64,000 nt of DNA from Nitrobacter hamburgensis X14 (GTDB taxonomy: Bacteria; Pseudomonadota; Alphaproteobacteria; Rhizobiales; Xanthobacteraceae). This document shows, piece after piece, positions 38,127-47,550 of this stretch. The notes beneath the pieces are model-generated. The model made no database searches, was not told the DNA's origin, and saw only the letters and a program-made list of their open reading frames with translations. A program made the position numbers and the translations under genes. Each line of letters opens with the position of its first letter. Position 1 is the first letter of the stretch. Location: positions 3,272,001-3,336,000 of the forward strand of contig NC_007964.1 in the NCBI RefSeq assembly GCF_000013885.1, read 5' to 3'.

Positions 38127-38349
38127 GCTTGATGCCAACGGCGATTGTTGTCCTCGTCCCAGCAAGAAGGATGGCCGATGGGTGGCACCGGCGACATGGC
38201 AATTGCCGGGTAATCCCCAGACAAATCGCCGTATACTTAACTCAGCAAAACAATTTAAAAAACGCTAATTCACTGGTTCACTGGCGCCCCATTTGAGGCG
38301 CATACTTTCCCGGTCGCTGCATGGCGGCGTAATTTACACCAAACGGCCT

Positions 38350-38876
38350 CCGGCAAACCCGGTACGGTTCACGCAGAGTTCTGGCGTCGTTTGCAAGAGC
38401 AAGGATTCCAAGGCTCCTTGCGTGTAGTCAGTGAGTGGACGACACGGCGACGACGGGCCGAGAAGACGACCAATCAACAACTGCAAAAAGTGCCATCCGC
38501 GAGAACAATCTCACGATTGATGACCGCTGCGCGCGACAATCTCAGCAAAGCAGATACGGTCACCATCGCCGCCATCGAGGCGCGCGTTCCCACACTCGTC
38601 GAAGCCCGCATGCTCGTCGAAAGCTTCCAGACCATGGTGCGCAAGAAGCTCGTCGCTGATCTCGATCCATGGATCGCCACCGCCAGCTTGAGCCTGATCG
38701 GTTCCTTTGCGAGTGGCATCATCAGGGACAAGGCTGCCGTCCGTGCCGCCATCACCGAACCTTGGTCCAATGGCCAGACAGAAGGGCAGATCACGAAACT
38801 AAAGCTCGTAAAGCGCCAGATGTATGGGCGAGCGAAGATCGACCTCCTGCAAGCCCGGCTGATAGGCGCGACCTAG
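38350..38876 (+). pseudogene. ISL3-family transposase, C-terminal fragment
   Basis: Reads FWRRLQEQGFQGSLRVVSEW then PSARTISRLMTAARDNLSKA, ASGIIRDKAAVRAAITEPWS and NGQTEGQITKLKLVKRQMYG, the C-terminal catalytic part of ISL3 (DDE_Tnp_ISL3). The N-terminal zinc finger and first half are missing. Confidence 0.85.
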
Positions 38877-38905
38877 TTGCGGTAAGCCGTCATCGAAGTT
38901 GATGG

Positions 38906-40279
38906 TGTGGAACGGCCCTTCGAAGCGGCACCGAAGGTGCTTATCGTGGTGATGCGAACCGCCACGAAACAAAAGGAACCGTTCCCATGGAGAAGATTAT
39001 CACGATCGGCTTAGACTTGGCCAAGTCGGTATTTCAGGTCCACGGCATTGCCGACGACGGGAGTATCGTCGTCCGCCGAGCCTTGCGGCGATCGCAGGTG
39101 CTGGACTTCTTCCGCGCTATCGACCCGTGCCTTGTCGGGATCGAGGCGTGTGCAAGCTCGCACTACTGGGCGAATGCCATTGGGCAACTCGGGCATACGG
39201 TCAGGATGATGCCGCCGACCTACGTGAAGGCCTACGTCAAGCGAAGCAAGACCGACGCTGCTGATGCCGAGGCGATTTGCGAAGCAGTATCGCGGCCCAC
39301 CATGCGCTTCGTGCCCATCAAGACCCCCGCCGAACAGGCAGCCTGCATGGTGCTGAGGACCCGTGAACTATTCGTCCGTCAGCGGAGCCAGACGGCGAAT
39401 GCAATGCGTGCTCATATGGCTGAGCTCGGCATCATCGCCGCCGCGGGCATGACCAGTATCGCGAAGCTCATCCTGGTCCTGCGGGACGCAGAGGACACGC
39501 GTCTCCCAGTCGCGGCTCGGGCAGCGCTCCTCGAGATGGCCGAGCAAATCGAGATGCTGACGGCACGTATCGAGAAACTCGATACGAAGATCATCGCGAC
39601 AGTGAAGGCAGATGAGACCGCCTGGCGACTGACCAGCATCCCAGGCGTCGGACCGATCATCGCCGCGACAGTCCGAGCCACAATTCAGGATCCCACGGTA
39701 TTCAAAACGGGCCGCGATCTTGCTGCCTGGATCGGAATTACTCCGCGAGCTAACTCCAGCGGCGGCAAGGAGCGGCTTGGCCGAATATCAAAACAGGGAA
39801 ATAAACAGTTGCGCACGCTGCTGATCGTTGGCGCGACATCGATCCTGAAGCAAGCTCGCAGAGGCGTAAAGCTGCCCTCGTGGATCATCTCGCTGATGGC
39901 ACGGCGACCATATAAGGTCGTAGCCGTCGCGCTGGCCAACAAGATCGCCCGCACGATTTGGGCGCTTCTCGTCAAAGGCGGCACGTACCAAGCACCCGCG
40001 ATCATGACGAGGGCATAGAACAAAAGGAATTCCGGCGTCTCGCGCTGGGATCAAGCGGCAAGGTGCCAAAGCATGATGAACCTGAGGGACGATACCTCGA
40101 TGCCGACCAGACCGTCTGACGCACTGCGCCTTCGAGCGCGTGAATTTGATTAGGCGATCGGTATCGCGGATCTCATCGTGGCCAGCGGTTAAGGACCGCG
40201 CCAATTAGGCCGGACATATGACTGCACCGTCCGACGGCGATTTATGCGACGAATACCTTGCTAACCGGGCCGTTCCACA
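38906..40279 (+). mobile_element. IS1111-type (IS110 family) element, intact
   Basis: Matching sub-terminal inverted repeats TGTGGAACGGCCC (38906-38918) and its complement (40267-40279) enclose an intact transposase. IS1111-group elements carry such short internal repeats, unlike classical IS110. The exact outer ends and junction bases cannot be fixed from one copy. Confidence 0.8.
38987..40018 (+). CDS. IS110/IS1111-family DEDD transposase
   Basis: A 343-residue transposase. The N-terminal RuvC-like DEDD domain has TIGLDLAKSVFQVHG, CLVGIEACASSHYWA and KRSKTDAADAEAI. The C-terminal transposase_20 domain has TSIPGVGPIIAATVRA and AAWIGITPRANSSGGKERLG then RISKQGNKQLRTLLIVGA. No stop or frameshift. 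The start is the ATG at 38987, 11 bases after AAAAGGAA. Confidence 0.95.
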   Translation: MEKIITIGLDLAKSVFQVHGIADDGSIVVRRALRRSQVLDFFRAIDPCLVGIEACASSHYWANAIGQLGHTVRMMPPTYVKAYVKRSKTDAADAEAICEAVSRPTMRFVPIKTPAEQAACMVLRTRELFVRQRSQTANAMRAHMAELGIIAAAGMTSIAKLILVLRDAEDTRLPVAARAALLEMAEQIEMLTARIEKLDTKIIATVKADETAWRLTSIPGVGPIIAATVRATIQDPTVFKTGRDLAAWIGITPRANSSGGKERLGRISKQGNKQLRTLLIVGATSILKQARRGVKLPSWIISLMARRPYKVVAVALANKIARTIWALLVKGGTYQAPAIMTRA

Positions 40280-40479
40280 TATGATCACCGACGTCCTACA
40301 GTTCCGCCCCCACCCATGCGCGACCATCAGATTGAACTGCCATTCCTCGTAAGGGACGAAGGGGCGATATTGCACGCTTGGTGTATTGACAGCGGACATC
40401 AGAGCGGTGTTCCGAGGTCACCTTCCTGATGATGTCCTGACCTGCGAGTCTAATGGTTCAGATAACCGTTAGGCTTAGA

Positions 40480-40917
40480 ATGGACACAGTGGATGATGCT
40501 ATCACTAAGCCGGTTCATCGGCTTGAGGTGTTCACCGGTGCAGGCCGCCGGCGCACGTGGAGCGACGAGGACAAGGCACGGATCGTCGCTGAGATCGTAG
40601 GGAGCGGCGAGTCTGTTTCTGCCGTAGCTCGACGGCACGGGCTTTCGCCGCAGCAATTATTTGGCTGGCGGCGGGAATTGCAAGGATCCCAGACTGCGCA
40701 TTCGCATGCTGAAGAGCTGCGGTTCGTTCCGGCAGCCCTGGACGTGGCACCGTCTTCTCCGCCTGTCCGTTGTCAACGCAAGGTACCGCGGCACCAGTTT
40801 GAGCTTGGTGTGGGAATGATCGAGGTCGAGATCGACGGCGTCACGGTTCGGGTTGGCCGCGGTGCGGATGCAAAGACCGTGACAGCAGTGCTGCGGGCGT
40901 TGAAAGCCACAGCATGA
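40480..40917 (+). CDS. tnpA: IS66 TnpA (third IS66 remnant)
   Basis: From ATG 40480 (MDTVDDAITKPVHRLEVFTG) 145 residues with GRRRTWSDEDKARIVAEIVG and a helix-turn-helix SVSAVARRHGLSPQQLFGWR. The frame is open to its natural stop and overlaps tnpB by 4 bases. It is unlike the tnpA at 31120, so it belongs to another IS66 lineage. Confidence 0.85.
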   Translation: MDTVDDAITKPVHRLEVFTGAGRRRTWSDEDKARIVAEIVGSGESVSAVARRHGLSPQQLFGWRRELQGSQTAHSHAEELRFVPAALDVAPSSPPVRCQRKVPRHQFELGVGMIEVEIDGVTVRVGRGADAKTVTAVLRALKATA

Positions 40918-41147
40918 TCGGCCCGACCGGTGCGGTCCGCGTGATGGTAGCGATCAAACCTGCCGACTTCCGCAAGGGTGCCGAGGGATTGGCGGCATTG
41001 GTGCGCGAGACGATGGCGGCGGATCCCTTCTCCGGAGCGGTCTACGTGTTCCGGGCTAAACGCGCCGACCGGATCAAGCTGGTGTTCTGGGATGGCACTG
41101 GTCTTTGTCTGTTCGCCAAGCGGCTGGAGGATGGCGTCTTCCGGTGA
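40914..41147 (+). pseudogene. tnpB: IS66 TnpB, C-terminally truncated
   Basis: Reads VRVMVAIKPADFRKGAEGLA, DPFSGAVYVFRAKRADRIKL and LVFWDGTGLCLFAKRLEDGV, then stops after FR, where full TnpB continues for about 38 more residues. No tnpC follows; 130 bases later the IS5 copy 2 begins. Confidence 0.85.
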
Positions 41148-41276
41148 GCTCGAAGAATGAAGGGCGGCTCGACGGGTGCCAACCGCTTGCGGGGTAGGTG
41201 TAGAGACTTTGAAATTTCAGCTGCTGAAGAGAGCCAGGTCTTCTAGACTCATCAGATTTTCCATTTCTCCATCTAA

Positions 41277-42183
41277 GAGCCTGTTTGGAAAATCAGGGAT
41301 GAGCGTTTCCGCGGATGAGGACACCGGCCATGGCGACATGGATCATGGCGGTTGAGACATCGATGCGACGTTCGTAATCACGCACGAGCCTGCGCCAGCG
41401 GATCATCCAGCCGAAAGTTCGTTCGACCACCCAGCGGCGCGGCAGGACTTCGAAGCCCTTCTGCCCGTCGCGGCGTCGGATGATTTCGAGTACGAACTGC
41501 AGATAGACGGCTTTGTCCATCAGTTTCAGTCGGTCGTAGGCGGCGTCGGCGAACAGATGTTTCACCCACGGTCAGCGTTTGCGGATCGCATCGAGGATCG
41601 CTTGCGCGCCTGCGCTGTCGGAGATGTCGGCGCTCGTCAGATTGATCATCAGCAATCGCCCGTCCGTGTCGACCGCGATGTGGCGCTTTCGACCGACGAT
41701 TTTCTTGCCGGCGTCATAGCCGCGCGTCTCGCTATGCGGGGCTTTGATCGACTGGCTGTCGATCACCGCAGCTGACGGGCTTGCTTCGTGCCCCTGCCGT
41801 TCCCGATCGAGCATCAGTTCGACGTCATGGATCGTCTGGAACAGGAAGCGCCGCGCCAACTCGCGGAACCAGCCATAAACCGTCCGCCAGTGACCGAAAT
41901 GCACTGGCAGCATCCGCCAGCCGCAGCCCGAGCGCACGAGATAGCGCACCGCGTTGATCACTTCGCGAAATTCGACTTCACGGGGCCGGCCTCGGCGTCC
42001 GGGTTTCGGCATCAGCGGCGCGATCCGTTCCCATTCCTCGTCCGTCAGGTCAGATGGGTAGCGCTTGGTCTTTCGGGCGATCCTGGCCATCCGGCTTCGC
42101 TGCTTGCGTGTCCACATCCCAAGTGTGAATCATATTCGCTGCGATACCGGAATCCCCGCCTAGCCCAATTTTCAAACAGGCTC
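41277..42183 (-). mobile_element. IS5-family element, copy 2 (907 bp)
   Basis: Same length, orientation and almost the same sequence as 31480-32386. TA occurs immediately outside the AGAGCC ends on both sides (CTA|AGAGCC and GGCTCT|TA), consistent with a TA-type target. The transposase has a nonsense codon. Confidence 0.9.
41293..42117 (-). pseudogene. IS5-family transposase with nonsense codon
   Basis: Identical in frame to the intact copy at 31496-32320 except that a single C-to-T change on the plus strand turns the Trp codon in AIRKRWPWVKHLF into TGA (41572-41574). The stop removes the last two catalytic residues. Only a handful of other substitutions separate the copies, so the change is recent. 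Confidence 0.92.
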
Positions 42184-42253
42184 TTAGAAGTCCTGCATCG
42201 GAATTGAGTGCAAATAGATGAAACGGCAACGGAATTGACCACTGCGTTGCGCG

Positions 42254-43327
42254 CTAAATCTTACCGACTGGGTTCTTGTTAGCGAGGCCATAGAAGTAAC
42301 GAATGGATGATGCCTTCGGAAAAGACCATTTCGGTTTGAGTTGGTTCGTCGCCCGCTCTTCGGCGCCAATTTCCGCGCGATAGCTCCGAAAGTCGAGCAG
42401 CATCATCGGGAGGAACGCGGTGCGTAAAGCAGGCACGCGACTTTGAAATCGGCGACGCCATTGTTGGAGCTTTGGAATCAGGCGATGACGCATCTCGGCC
42501 GGTACGTCCACCCCGAGCCATGCGTGAAGCGCGACGAGCTGCGTTTCCAGCGCATTTCTCGCGAGCCGGCTTGGAGCGAGAGACGCCAGGCGCTGCCAGT
42601 CTATGCCGCCGGGCGAAGTGGCAAGATCACGCAGATCGAGCAAGTGCCGGAGATCAACGTGCCCGGTCCAGTAGTCGGAATCCTGGAATTGATCATGCAT
42701 GATGAGCATCAGCGCCTGAAAAGTCGGATCGGGGATGTAAGCTGAGATCTTGTCGTTTACGTTCAAATGGCAATGTCGTTTTAAATCACCCGAGGTACGA
42801 TAGAAAAACGCATGACCCGGGGGACTTTGCTGGAGATCGACCATGCCGACGTCTTCCGGTCGATGTAAATCCGCATGCCATCGCGCGGCGCCGTGCGGCA
42901 TGAGATGATGGATGCGATATCCTAGACCAGAAAGGCACTTCAAAGCCCGGAGAGTCTCATCGGGAGAAACGAGGATGTCCAGGTCCGAGATGATCCGCCG
43001 TCGAAACGCGTCTCCGCGCTCTGCCAGCAACGCACTTCCCTTCATAAGAACAGGAACGATCCCTTGAGCGTTAAGCGCGGCAATCGCTTCGTTCAACTGA
43101 AACGAGAGACGCTCGTTTCGCGCGAGATTGCGCTGAAAAATTTCCTTCAAGTAGGCGTCTACGTCGCGCGGGATGGTGTCCGGACACTGCTCGGCACAAG
43201 CGACCAGGGCCGGTGTCGTAAGGGTTCGGTTCGCCAGTTCGATGATGGACATCCACTCGAGCCCGGCCGGTATCTCGCCGCGGAAGCAACGGCATAAATC
43301 TAGAAGCGGGTCGTTGCGTTTGATCAT
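42254..43327 (-). CDS. Nucleotidyltransferase-family protein
   Basis: A 357-residue protein of the NTP_transf_5 type (PF14907). The core is VPVLMKGSALLAERGD followed by RRRIISDLDILVSPDETLRA, with the metal-binding Asp pair in DLD, then LGYRIHH and later HVDLRHLLDLRDLA. It should transfer a nucleoside monophosphate to an unknown acceptor. Its start overlaps the stop of the PqqD/HPr-kinase gene by 4 bases, so they are coupled. HPr-kinase-like plus nucleotidyltransferase pairs occur as tailoring enzymes in some lasso-peptide clusters; that parallel is recalled knowledge, and no cyclase or leader protease is present here. Confidence 0.82.
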   Translation of the reverse strand: MIKRNDPLLDLCRCFRGEIPAGLEWMSIIELANRTLTTPALVACAEQCPDTIPRDVDAYLKEIFQRNLARNERLSFQLNEAIAALNAQGIVPVLMKGSALLAERGDAFRRRIISDLDILVSPDETLRALKCLSGLGYRIHHLMPHGAARWHADLHRPEDVGMVDLQQSPPGHAFFYRTSGDLKRHCHLNVNDKISAYIPDPTFQALMLIMHDQFQDSDYWTGHVDLRHLLDLRDLATSPGGIDWQRLASLAPSRLARNALETQLVALHAWLGVDVPAEMRHRLIPKLQQWRRRFQSRVPALRTAFLPMMLLDFRSYRAEIGAEERATNQLKPKWSFPKASSIRYFYGLANKNPVGKI

Positions 43328-44502
43328 GGAAGCGGCGACCGATGAAAAAGACCCCCAATCGCCTCGCTCGCCTGGTCCAGGTTCGCATAGGTCAGTTCAA
43401 ACAGCTCGGCATTCTCGATCATTTGCTTGAGCGCGTTGCATTTCGCAAGGTCTAGCTTTCCTTCGACAGCATGAGAAGCGTCCATCAGCCGTCGCAGGGC
43501 CTCAACGCGATCGATGAGATTTAGCGAAGCGGCTCCTACCTTACGCCGGATGAAGATGATCCAGCCAACGGCGTGAGGCGGATTTCGGGCCAGATTTTCA
43601 GGTTTCAAGTAACGCACGCGCTTGCCGTCCGGCCGGCGGCAGACCGCGTATCTTTTTAAATCGGGACGCAGTGTTTCCGCTATGTCCCAGGCGCCCGGCT
43701 TTATGGCTGGAGCGAAGGGCACACCTGCCGCACGTCCATCCGGTCCGATCATTGCGATGTCGTCGCCGCCGAAAGCAAACCCATCGGCCACCAACCGCAA
43801 AGCAAGCGTGGTTTTACCGGCGCCGGGCCTTCCGCTGATCAAAACGCTTTTCTGGTCTCGCACCAGGCAGGCTGCATGAAAGACGACATGGGGGCCGCTC
43901 TCGGCCAGAATCCGTTCTGTGATGTGGGCTTTGATCACAGGCGCCAATTCCAATGAGTTGCAACTGGCAATGCGGCGGTCGTTATGGAAGACGTGCACAA
44001 GTCCGTCGCTTTCCTTCACGACAAGAACATGACCGCGCGCGGCGTTGCAGTCGGCGAAATGCGCGAACGGAGTGAGAAGAGCGACGATGCGCTCGCTCTC
44101 GCAGCATATCGTGACACTTAAATTCGCTCCATTTATAAGGAGCGTCTGATCAGTGGTCGTCTTGTCATTATCGGCGAAATAGGCTGGGTCGACGTTCAGT
44201 AGGCCGAGTTTCAGCCAGTGTCCGATGGCCTCGTGCACGTGCCGCGTCGCCAAATCCAAGTCCATGCCATTTGCCGCGAGACGTCCGCAGATCGCGTCAG
44301 GGTCGTCATGCTCTTCCAATCGACACCAAATGAAGGCGGCTGAGGGATTGAGCGCGTAGATCTTTTGGTGCGCTTCGCAAAACACGACAGTTTGACTGTC
44401 CAGCAGAAAAAAGGACGTGTCTTCGCGCAGGCGAAAAAAGCGATTACGTCCTGATATGTTTTGGGGTGTTTGCTGGCTTTTCAAGCAATTTCGACCATGC
44501 AT
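43324..44502 (-). CDS. PqqD-domain / HPr-kinase-like fusion protein
   Basis: From ATG 44502 (MHGRNCLKSQ) 392 residues; a TTG at 44520 would add six. Residues about 20-105 form a PqqD-like winged helix (FFLLDSQTVVFCEAHQKIYA, LNPSAAFIWCRLEEHDDPDA), the RiPP-recognition fold. Residues about 205-330 form an HprK-like kinase: P-loop VLISGRPGAGKTTLALRLVA and the acidic motif FAFGGDDIAMIGPDG. HPr kinases phosphorylate serine; a peptide-binding domain fused to one suggests phosphorylation of a small protein. The divergent Tat-leader protein at 44669 is the obvious candidate. The target is inference. Confidence 0.85.
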   Translation of the reverse strand: MHGRNCLKSQQTPQNISGRNRFFRLREDTSFFLLDSQTVVFCEAHQKIYALNPSAAFIWCRLEEHDDPDAICGRLAANGMDLDLATRHVHEAIGHWLKLGLLNVDPAYFADNDKTTTDQTLLINGANLSVTICCESERIVALLTPFAHFADCNAARGHVLVVKESDGLVHVFHNDRRIASCNSLELAPVIKAHITERILAESGPHVVFHAACLVRDQKSVLISGRPGAGKTTLALRLVADGFAFGGDDIAMIGPDGRAAGVPFAPAIKPGAWDIAETLRPDLKRYAVCRRPDGKRVRYLKPENLARNPPHAVGWIIFIRRKVGAASLNLIDRVEALRRLMDASHAVEGKLDLAKCNALKQMIENAELFELTYANLDQASEAIGGLFHRSPLP

Positions 44503-44601
44503 AGCAATTTCTCGGGTCAATTTGCTCCGGCGTTAAAACCAATTAGAGCACATAAATCCACCCTTAGGGAGAGAAGAGCTTATTTAAAAAATAAATGAAC
44601 C

Positions 44602-44631
44602 TTGACAGAACTTTATATAAGTAATTATGTT
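44602..44631 (+). promoter_or_regulatory. Candidate sigma-70 promoter
   Basis: A perfect -35 box TTGACA (44602-44607), an 18-base AT-rich spacer and TATGTT (44626-44631) as -10 lie about 30 bases before the Tat-leader gene at 44669. The intergenic DNA is clearly AT-rich compared with its surroundings. Confidence 0.55.
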
Positions 44632-44668
44632 TAATGGCTGCGGCGTCTGGATTTAAATGAGGCACAAA

Positions 44669-44917
44669 ATGAGTCTCGAGACCAATTTGAAGCATCAGCC
44701 CGAAGCCTATGAAGACCGCCGGAAATTCCTCGCGACTTGCGGAAAGTTCGCAATCGTTACACCGCCGGCCATCACGTTGTTGTTATCCACCTCGCTCCAC
44801 TCTCAGGCCATCGCGATGTCTGGTGGGAAGGGCAGGTACAATGACCACGGCAACAATGGTTACGGAAACGGCGGCGGCGACAACAGCCCGAACGGAAAGG
44901 AAGACGACGACCGCTGA
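44669..44917 (+). CDS. Small Tat-leader, Gly/Asn-rich protein (possible modified peptide)
   Basis: From ATG 44669 (MSLETNLKHQ, GAGG 6 bases upstream) 82 residues; an ATG at 44657 is less likely. A twin-arginine-like leader DRRKFLATCGKFAIVTPPAI then TLLLSTSLHSQAIA is followed by a short core SGGKGRYNDHGNNGYGNGGG then DNSPNGKEDDDR. The R-R-K-F-L motif and the conserved-looking leader recall a widespread, unnamed alphaproteobacterial family. It diverges from the PqqD/HprK-nucleotidyltransferase pair. A role as their substrate is inferred from position; it could instead be a structural surface protein. Confidence 0.75.
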   Translation: MSLETNLKHQPEAYEDRRKFLATCGKFAIVTPPAITLLLSTSLHSQAIAMSGGKGRYNDHGNNGYGNGGGDNSPNGKEDDDR

Positions 44918-44960
44918 TTGTTGGGCACTCTTAACGACTTAAGGTCGTCCCCACCATCTA

Positions 44961-46027
44961 GTGGATGGAATCTAACACTTGGTACCTGCGTCTGACGGCT
45001 CGGATAATTTGGTTGGGATCAGCGGTCCATGTGAAGGGTTTTGGTCGTCGCTTCGTCAGCTTGGCGAAGAAGGCGTTGAGCCATGATGCCGAGGTTGGGG
45101 TGAAGTGGAAGGTCCAGCGGGGATGCCGTGCCAGCCATTGGCGCACCTTTGGATGTTTGTGGGTAGCGTAGTTGTCGACGATGGCGTGGATCGACTTTTG
45201 GACCGGTACCTGCGCCTCAATGGCATTGAGGAAGCGGATGAACTCCTGGTTCCGGTGGCGAGCATGTTGCGGCCGATAACGGTACCGTCGAGGACGTTGA
45301 GAGCAGCGAACAGCGTGGTCGTACCGTGGCGTTTGTAGTCGAGGATCATCGTTCCGGCACGGCCAGGCTTGATCGGCAGACCGGGCTGGGTGCGGTCGAG
45401 CGCCTGGATTTGGCTCTTCTCATCGACCGAGAGGACGATGGCATGGGCTGGTGGCGGACGAATGCTTCGCATTCGCCTAGAGATCGACATAGATCCGACA
45501 ATATCGCGCAGCTTGTCGACAAATTGCGGGTCGGTAGAGAGCTTGAACTGTTTCACCCTGTGCGGCTGCAGGCCGTGCGCACGCCAGATGCGTTGGACGG
45601 AACTCGCGCTGATATCGACGACCTGCGCCATCATGGCGTAGGTCCAGTGGGTTGCCTCTGCTGGCGGCTCGGTCTGGGTGAGCGCCACGACGCGTTCGGT
45701 GATCTTCGATCCCAGCGGACGGATGCGCGAGGGGCGTGTCTTATCGTGCAGGAGGCCGTCGTAACCCGCCTGCATGAAGCGTTCCTGCCAGCGCCACACA
45801 CAGATCTTCGATGTGCCGGTCCGGCGCATGATCTCATTGGTACCAAAACCGTCCGCGCTCAACAGGACGATCTCAGCTCGCCAGACATGCTTGTGTGGGG
45901 CGTTGCGATCCCGCGCAAGAGCCTTCAGACGGCGGCGATCAGCGGGCTTGGGAGCGATGGAAACTCCGGTTCGCATGCGCCAGATTCGCATGCATCTAGT
46001 CAGACGGGAATCTCCTCCGGGATTCAA
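44961..46027 (-). pseudogene. IS630 transposase, frameshifted
   Basis: The first frame carries the helix-turn-helix region (FGTNEIMRRTGTSKICVWRW) and the first catalytic Asp (IVLSVDEKSQIQALDRTQPG) and runs to GRNMLATG. Near 45250 it leaves this frame; another frame gives HAIVDNYATHKHPKVRQWLA, then FHFTPTSASWLNAFFAKLTK with the second Asp and the final acidic region. One frameshift separates the catalytic residues. Confidence 0.85.
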
Positions 46028-46045
46028 GTGTCAGACGCAATCCAC
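44961..46045 (-). mobile_element. IS630-family element
   Basis: Imperfect terminal repeats start GTGGATGGAATCTAACACTTG at the left (44961, first 20 or so bases) and GTGGATTGCGTCTGACACTTG on the other strand at the right (46045). Both ends are flanked by TA (44959-44960 and 46046-46047), the IS630 target duplication. The right flank enters the DUF4082 pseudogene. Confidence 0.85.
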
Positions 46046-46047
46046 TA

Positions 46048-46228
46048 GGGTTGACGTCGCTCAGCGGCTACAACCTTCACCGGGGCGCCGACCACGGCGG
46101 CCCTGTCGGCCGGATGAATGCTGTCAGCATTGGCGCGGCGGGCGGGGCGGTGACACGCGACGGCGCATCGCCGTCGCCGCTGCAGGCCAACGACCCGTCG
46201 AGTTTCGTGCCTACGACCGGTGGCGCAA
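46048..46228 (+). pseudogene. Large secreted DUF4082 protein, fragment before IS256
   Basis: The frame SLSGYNLHRGADHGGPVGRM to DPSSFVPTTGGA ends at the IS256 target site and resumes exactly at 47551 (GATAAAFETASLLSVGAGSG). Its own 5' end is cut by IS630 at 46045. It is one gene with 47551-49584. Confidence 0.75.
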
Positions 46229-47550
46229 GGGACTGTCAGGAATTTCGTGTGCGGGCGAGCGGTTGAACATTACGCCGCCATGGCTTTGATGAAGCGCTCG
46301 CCGAAGATGACGGCGAACTGGGCCTTGGCCATGGTCCACTCACGAGGCGGCATTTTCCACTCTTTCTCCGATCGGTTCAAGATCAGATAGAGCAGCTTGG
46401 TTGCCGCGTCGTCGCTGGGGAAGTGGCCTCTGGCCCTGACAGCCCGCCGGAGTTTCGAGTTCAGCGCTTCTATTGAGTTTGTTGTGTAGACGATCCGACG
46501 CACCTCGTCAGGGAAGGCAAAGAACGGGATGACCTCGCCCCAGGCGCGCCGCCAGCTCTGGCCGATGGCGGGGTAGCGCTGGCCCCAGGGGCCGGCCTCG
46601 AACGCCGCCAGCGCCTTTTCGGCAGCATCGGCATCGACGGCGCGGTAGATGTCCTTGAGCGCTGTCGCCAGCCCCTTGCGGTCTTTCCAGGACACGAAGT
46701 CCATGGAGTTGCGCAGCAGGTGGACGATGCACGTCTGGACGACCGCCTCCGGGAACACAGCGGTGATCGCATCGGGGAAGCCCTTCAGGCCATCAACGAC
46801 GGCCAGCAGGATATCATCGACGCCGCGGTTCTTGAGCTCGTTCATCACCCGCAGCCAGAATTTGGCGCCTTCGTTCTGCTCGAGCCACAGGCCGAGCACC
46901 TCCTTGGCGCCGTCGGCGCGGACCCCCAGCGCGATGTGGATGGCCTTGTTGCGGACCATCCCTTCGTCGCGGATCTTGACCCGGATCGCATCGAAGAAGA
47001 TCAGCGGATAAACCGGATCGAGTGGTCTTTGCTGCCAGGTGGCGACTTCGTCGAGAACGGCGTCCGTCACCGTTGAGATCAGGTCCGGCGACACCTCGAT
47101 ACCGTACAGATCGCGCAGGTGCCCGGTGATCTCCCGGGTGCTCATGCCGCGCGCATACATGGACACGATCTTGTCGTCGAAGCCGGGAAAACGGCGCTGA
47201 TACTTGGCAATCAACTGCGGATCGAAACTCGACTGGCGATCGCGCGGTATGTCGATCTCCAGCTTGCCGGTCTCCGTCGTCACGGTCTTGCGGCCGTAGC
47301 CGTTACGCGTATTGCCAGCGTCTTCGCCGCTCGCCAGATGATGGTCCATCTCCGCGTTTAGCGCGCGCTCGGTCAGAGCCTTCTTGAGCGAATCCAGCAG
47401 GCCGCCCTGTTCGAAGGCTGCACTGGCTGCGCCTCCCGCCAGAAGCTGGTCGAGAAGATCATTTGGTATCGCAGGGTCTTTGCGTCGGGCCATAGTGGGA
47501 ATCCTTTTTACCCATTATGCACGCCCGCACACGAAATTCCTGACAGTGTC
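46229..47550 (-). mobile_element. IS256-family element with 9-bp target duplication
   Basis: Near-perfect 26-base inverted repeats begin ACTGTCAGGAATTTCGTGTG at both ends. The 9-bp sequence GTGGCGCAA flanks both sides (46220-46228 and 47551-47559), a clean target duplication. It is 1322 bp with an intact transposase, so it looks recent. Confidence 0.95.
46270..47493 (-). CDS. IS256-family transposase, intact
   Basis: A 407-residue MULE-type DDE transposase: GLLDSLKKALTERALNAEMD, DGLKGFPDAITAVFPEAVVQ, TCIVHLLRNSMDFVSWKDRK and TTNSIEALNSKLRRAVRARG. Full length and without interruption. It lies antisense to the gene it disrupts. Confidence 0.96.
   Translation of the reverse strand: MARRKDPAIPNDLLDQLLAGGAASAAFEQGGLLDSLKKALTERALNAEMDHHLASGEDAGNTRNGYGRKTVTTETGKLEIDIPRDRQSSFDPQLIAKYQRRFPGFDDKIVSMYARGMSTREITGHLRDLYGIEVSPDLISTVTDAVLDEVATWQQRPLDPVYPLIFFDAIRVKIRDEGMVRNKAIHIALGVRADGAKEVLGLWLEQNEGAKFWLRVMNELKNRGVDDILLAVVDGLKGFPDAITAVFPEAVVQTCIVHLLRNSMDFVSWKDRKGLATALKDIYRAVDADAAEKALAAFEAGPWGQRYPAIGQSWRRAWGEVIPFFAFPDEVRRIVYTTNSIEALNSKLRRAVRARGHFPSDDAATKLLYLILNRSEKEWKMPPREWTMAKAQFAVIFGERFIKAMAA

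Noticed and set aside
31480..42183. A functional composite transposon bounded by the two IS5 copies
   Set aside because: Copy 2 is flanked by its own TA on both sides, which fits independent insertion; no shared outer duplication longer than TA could be shown.
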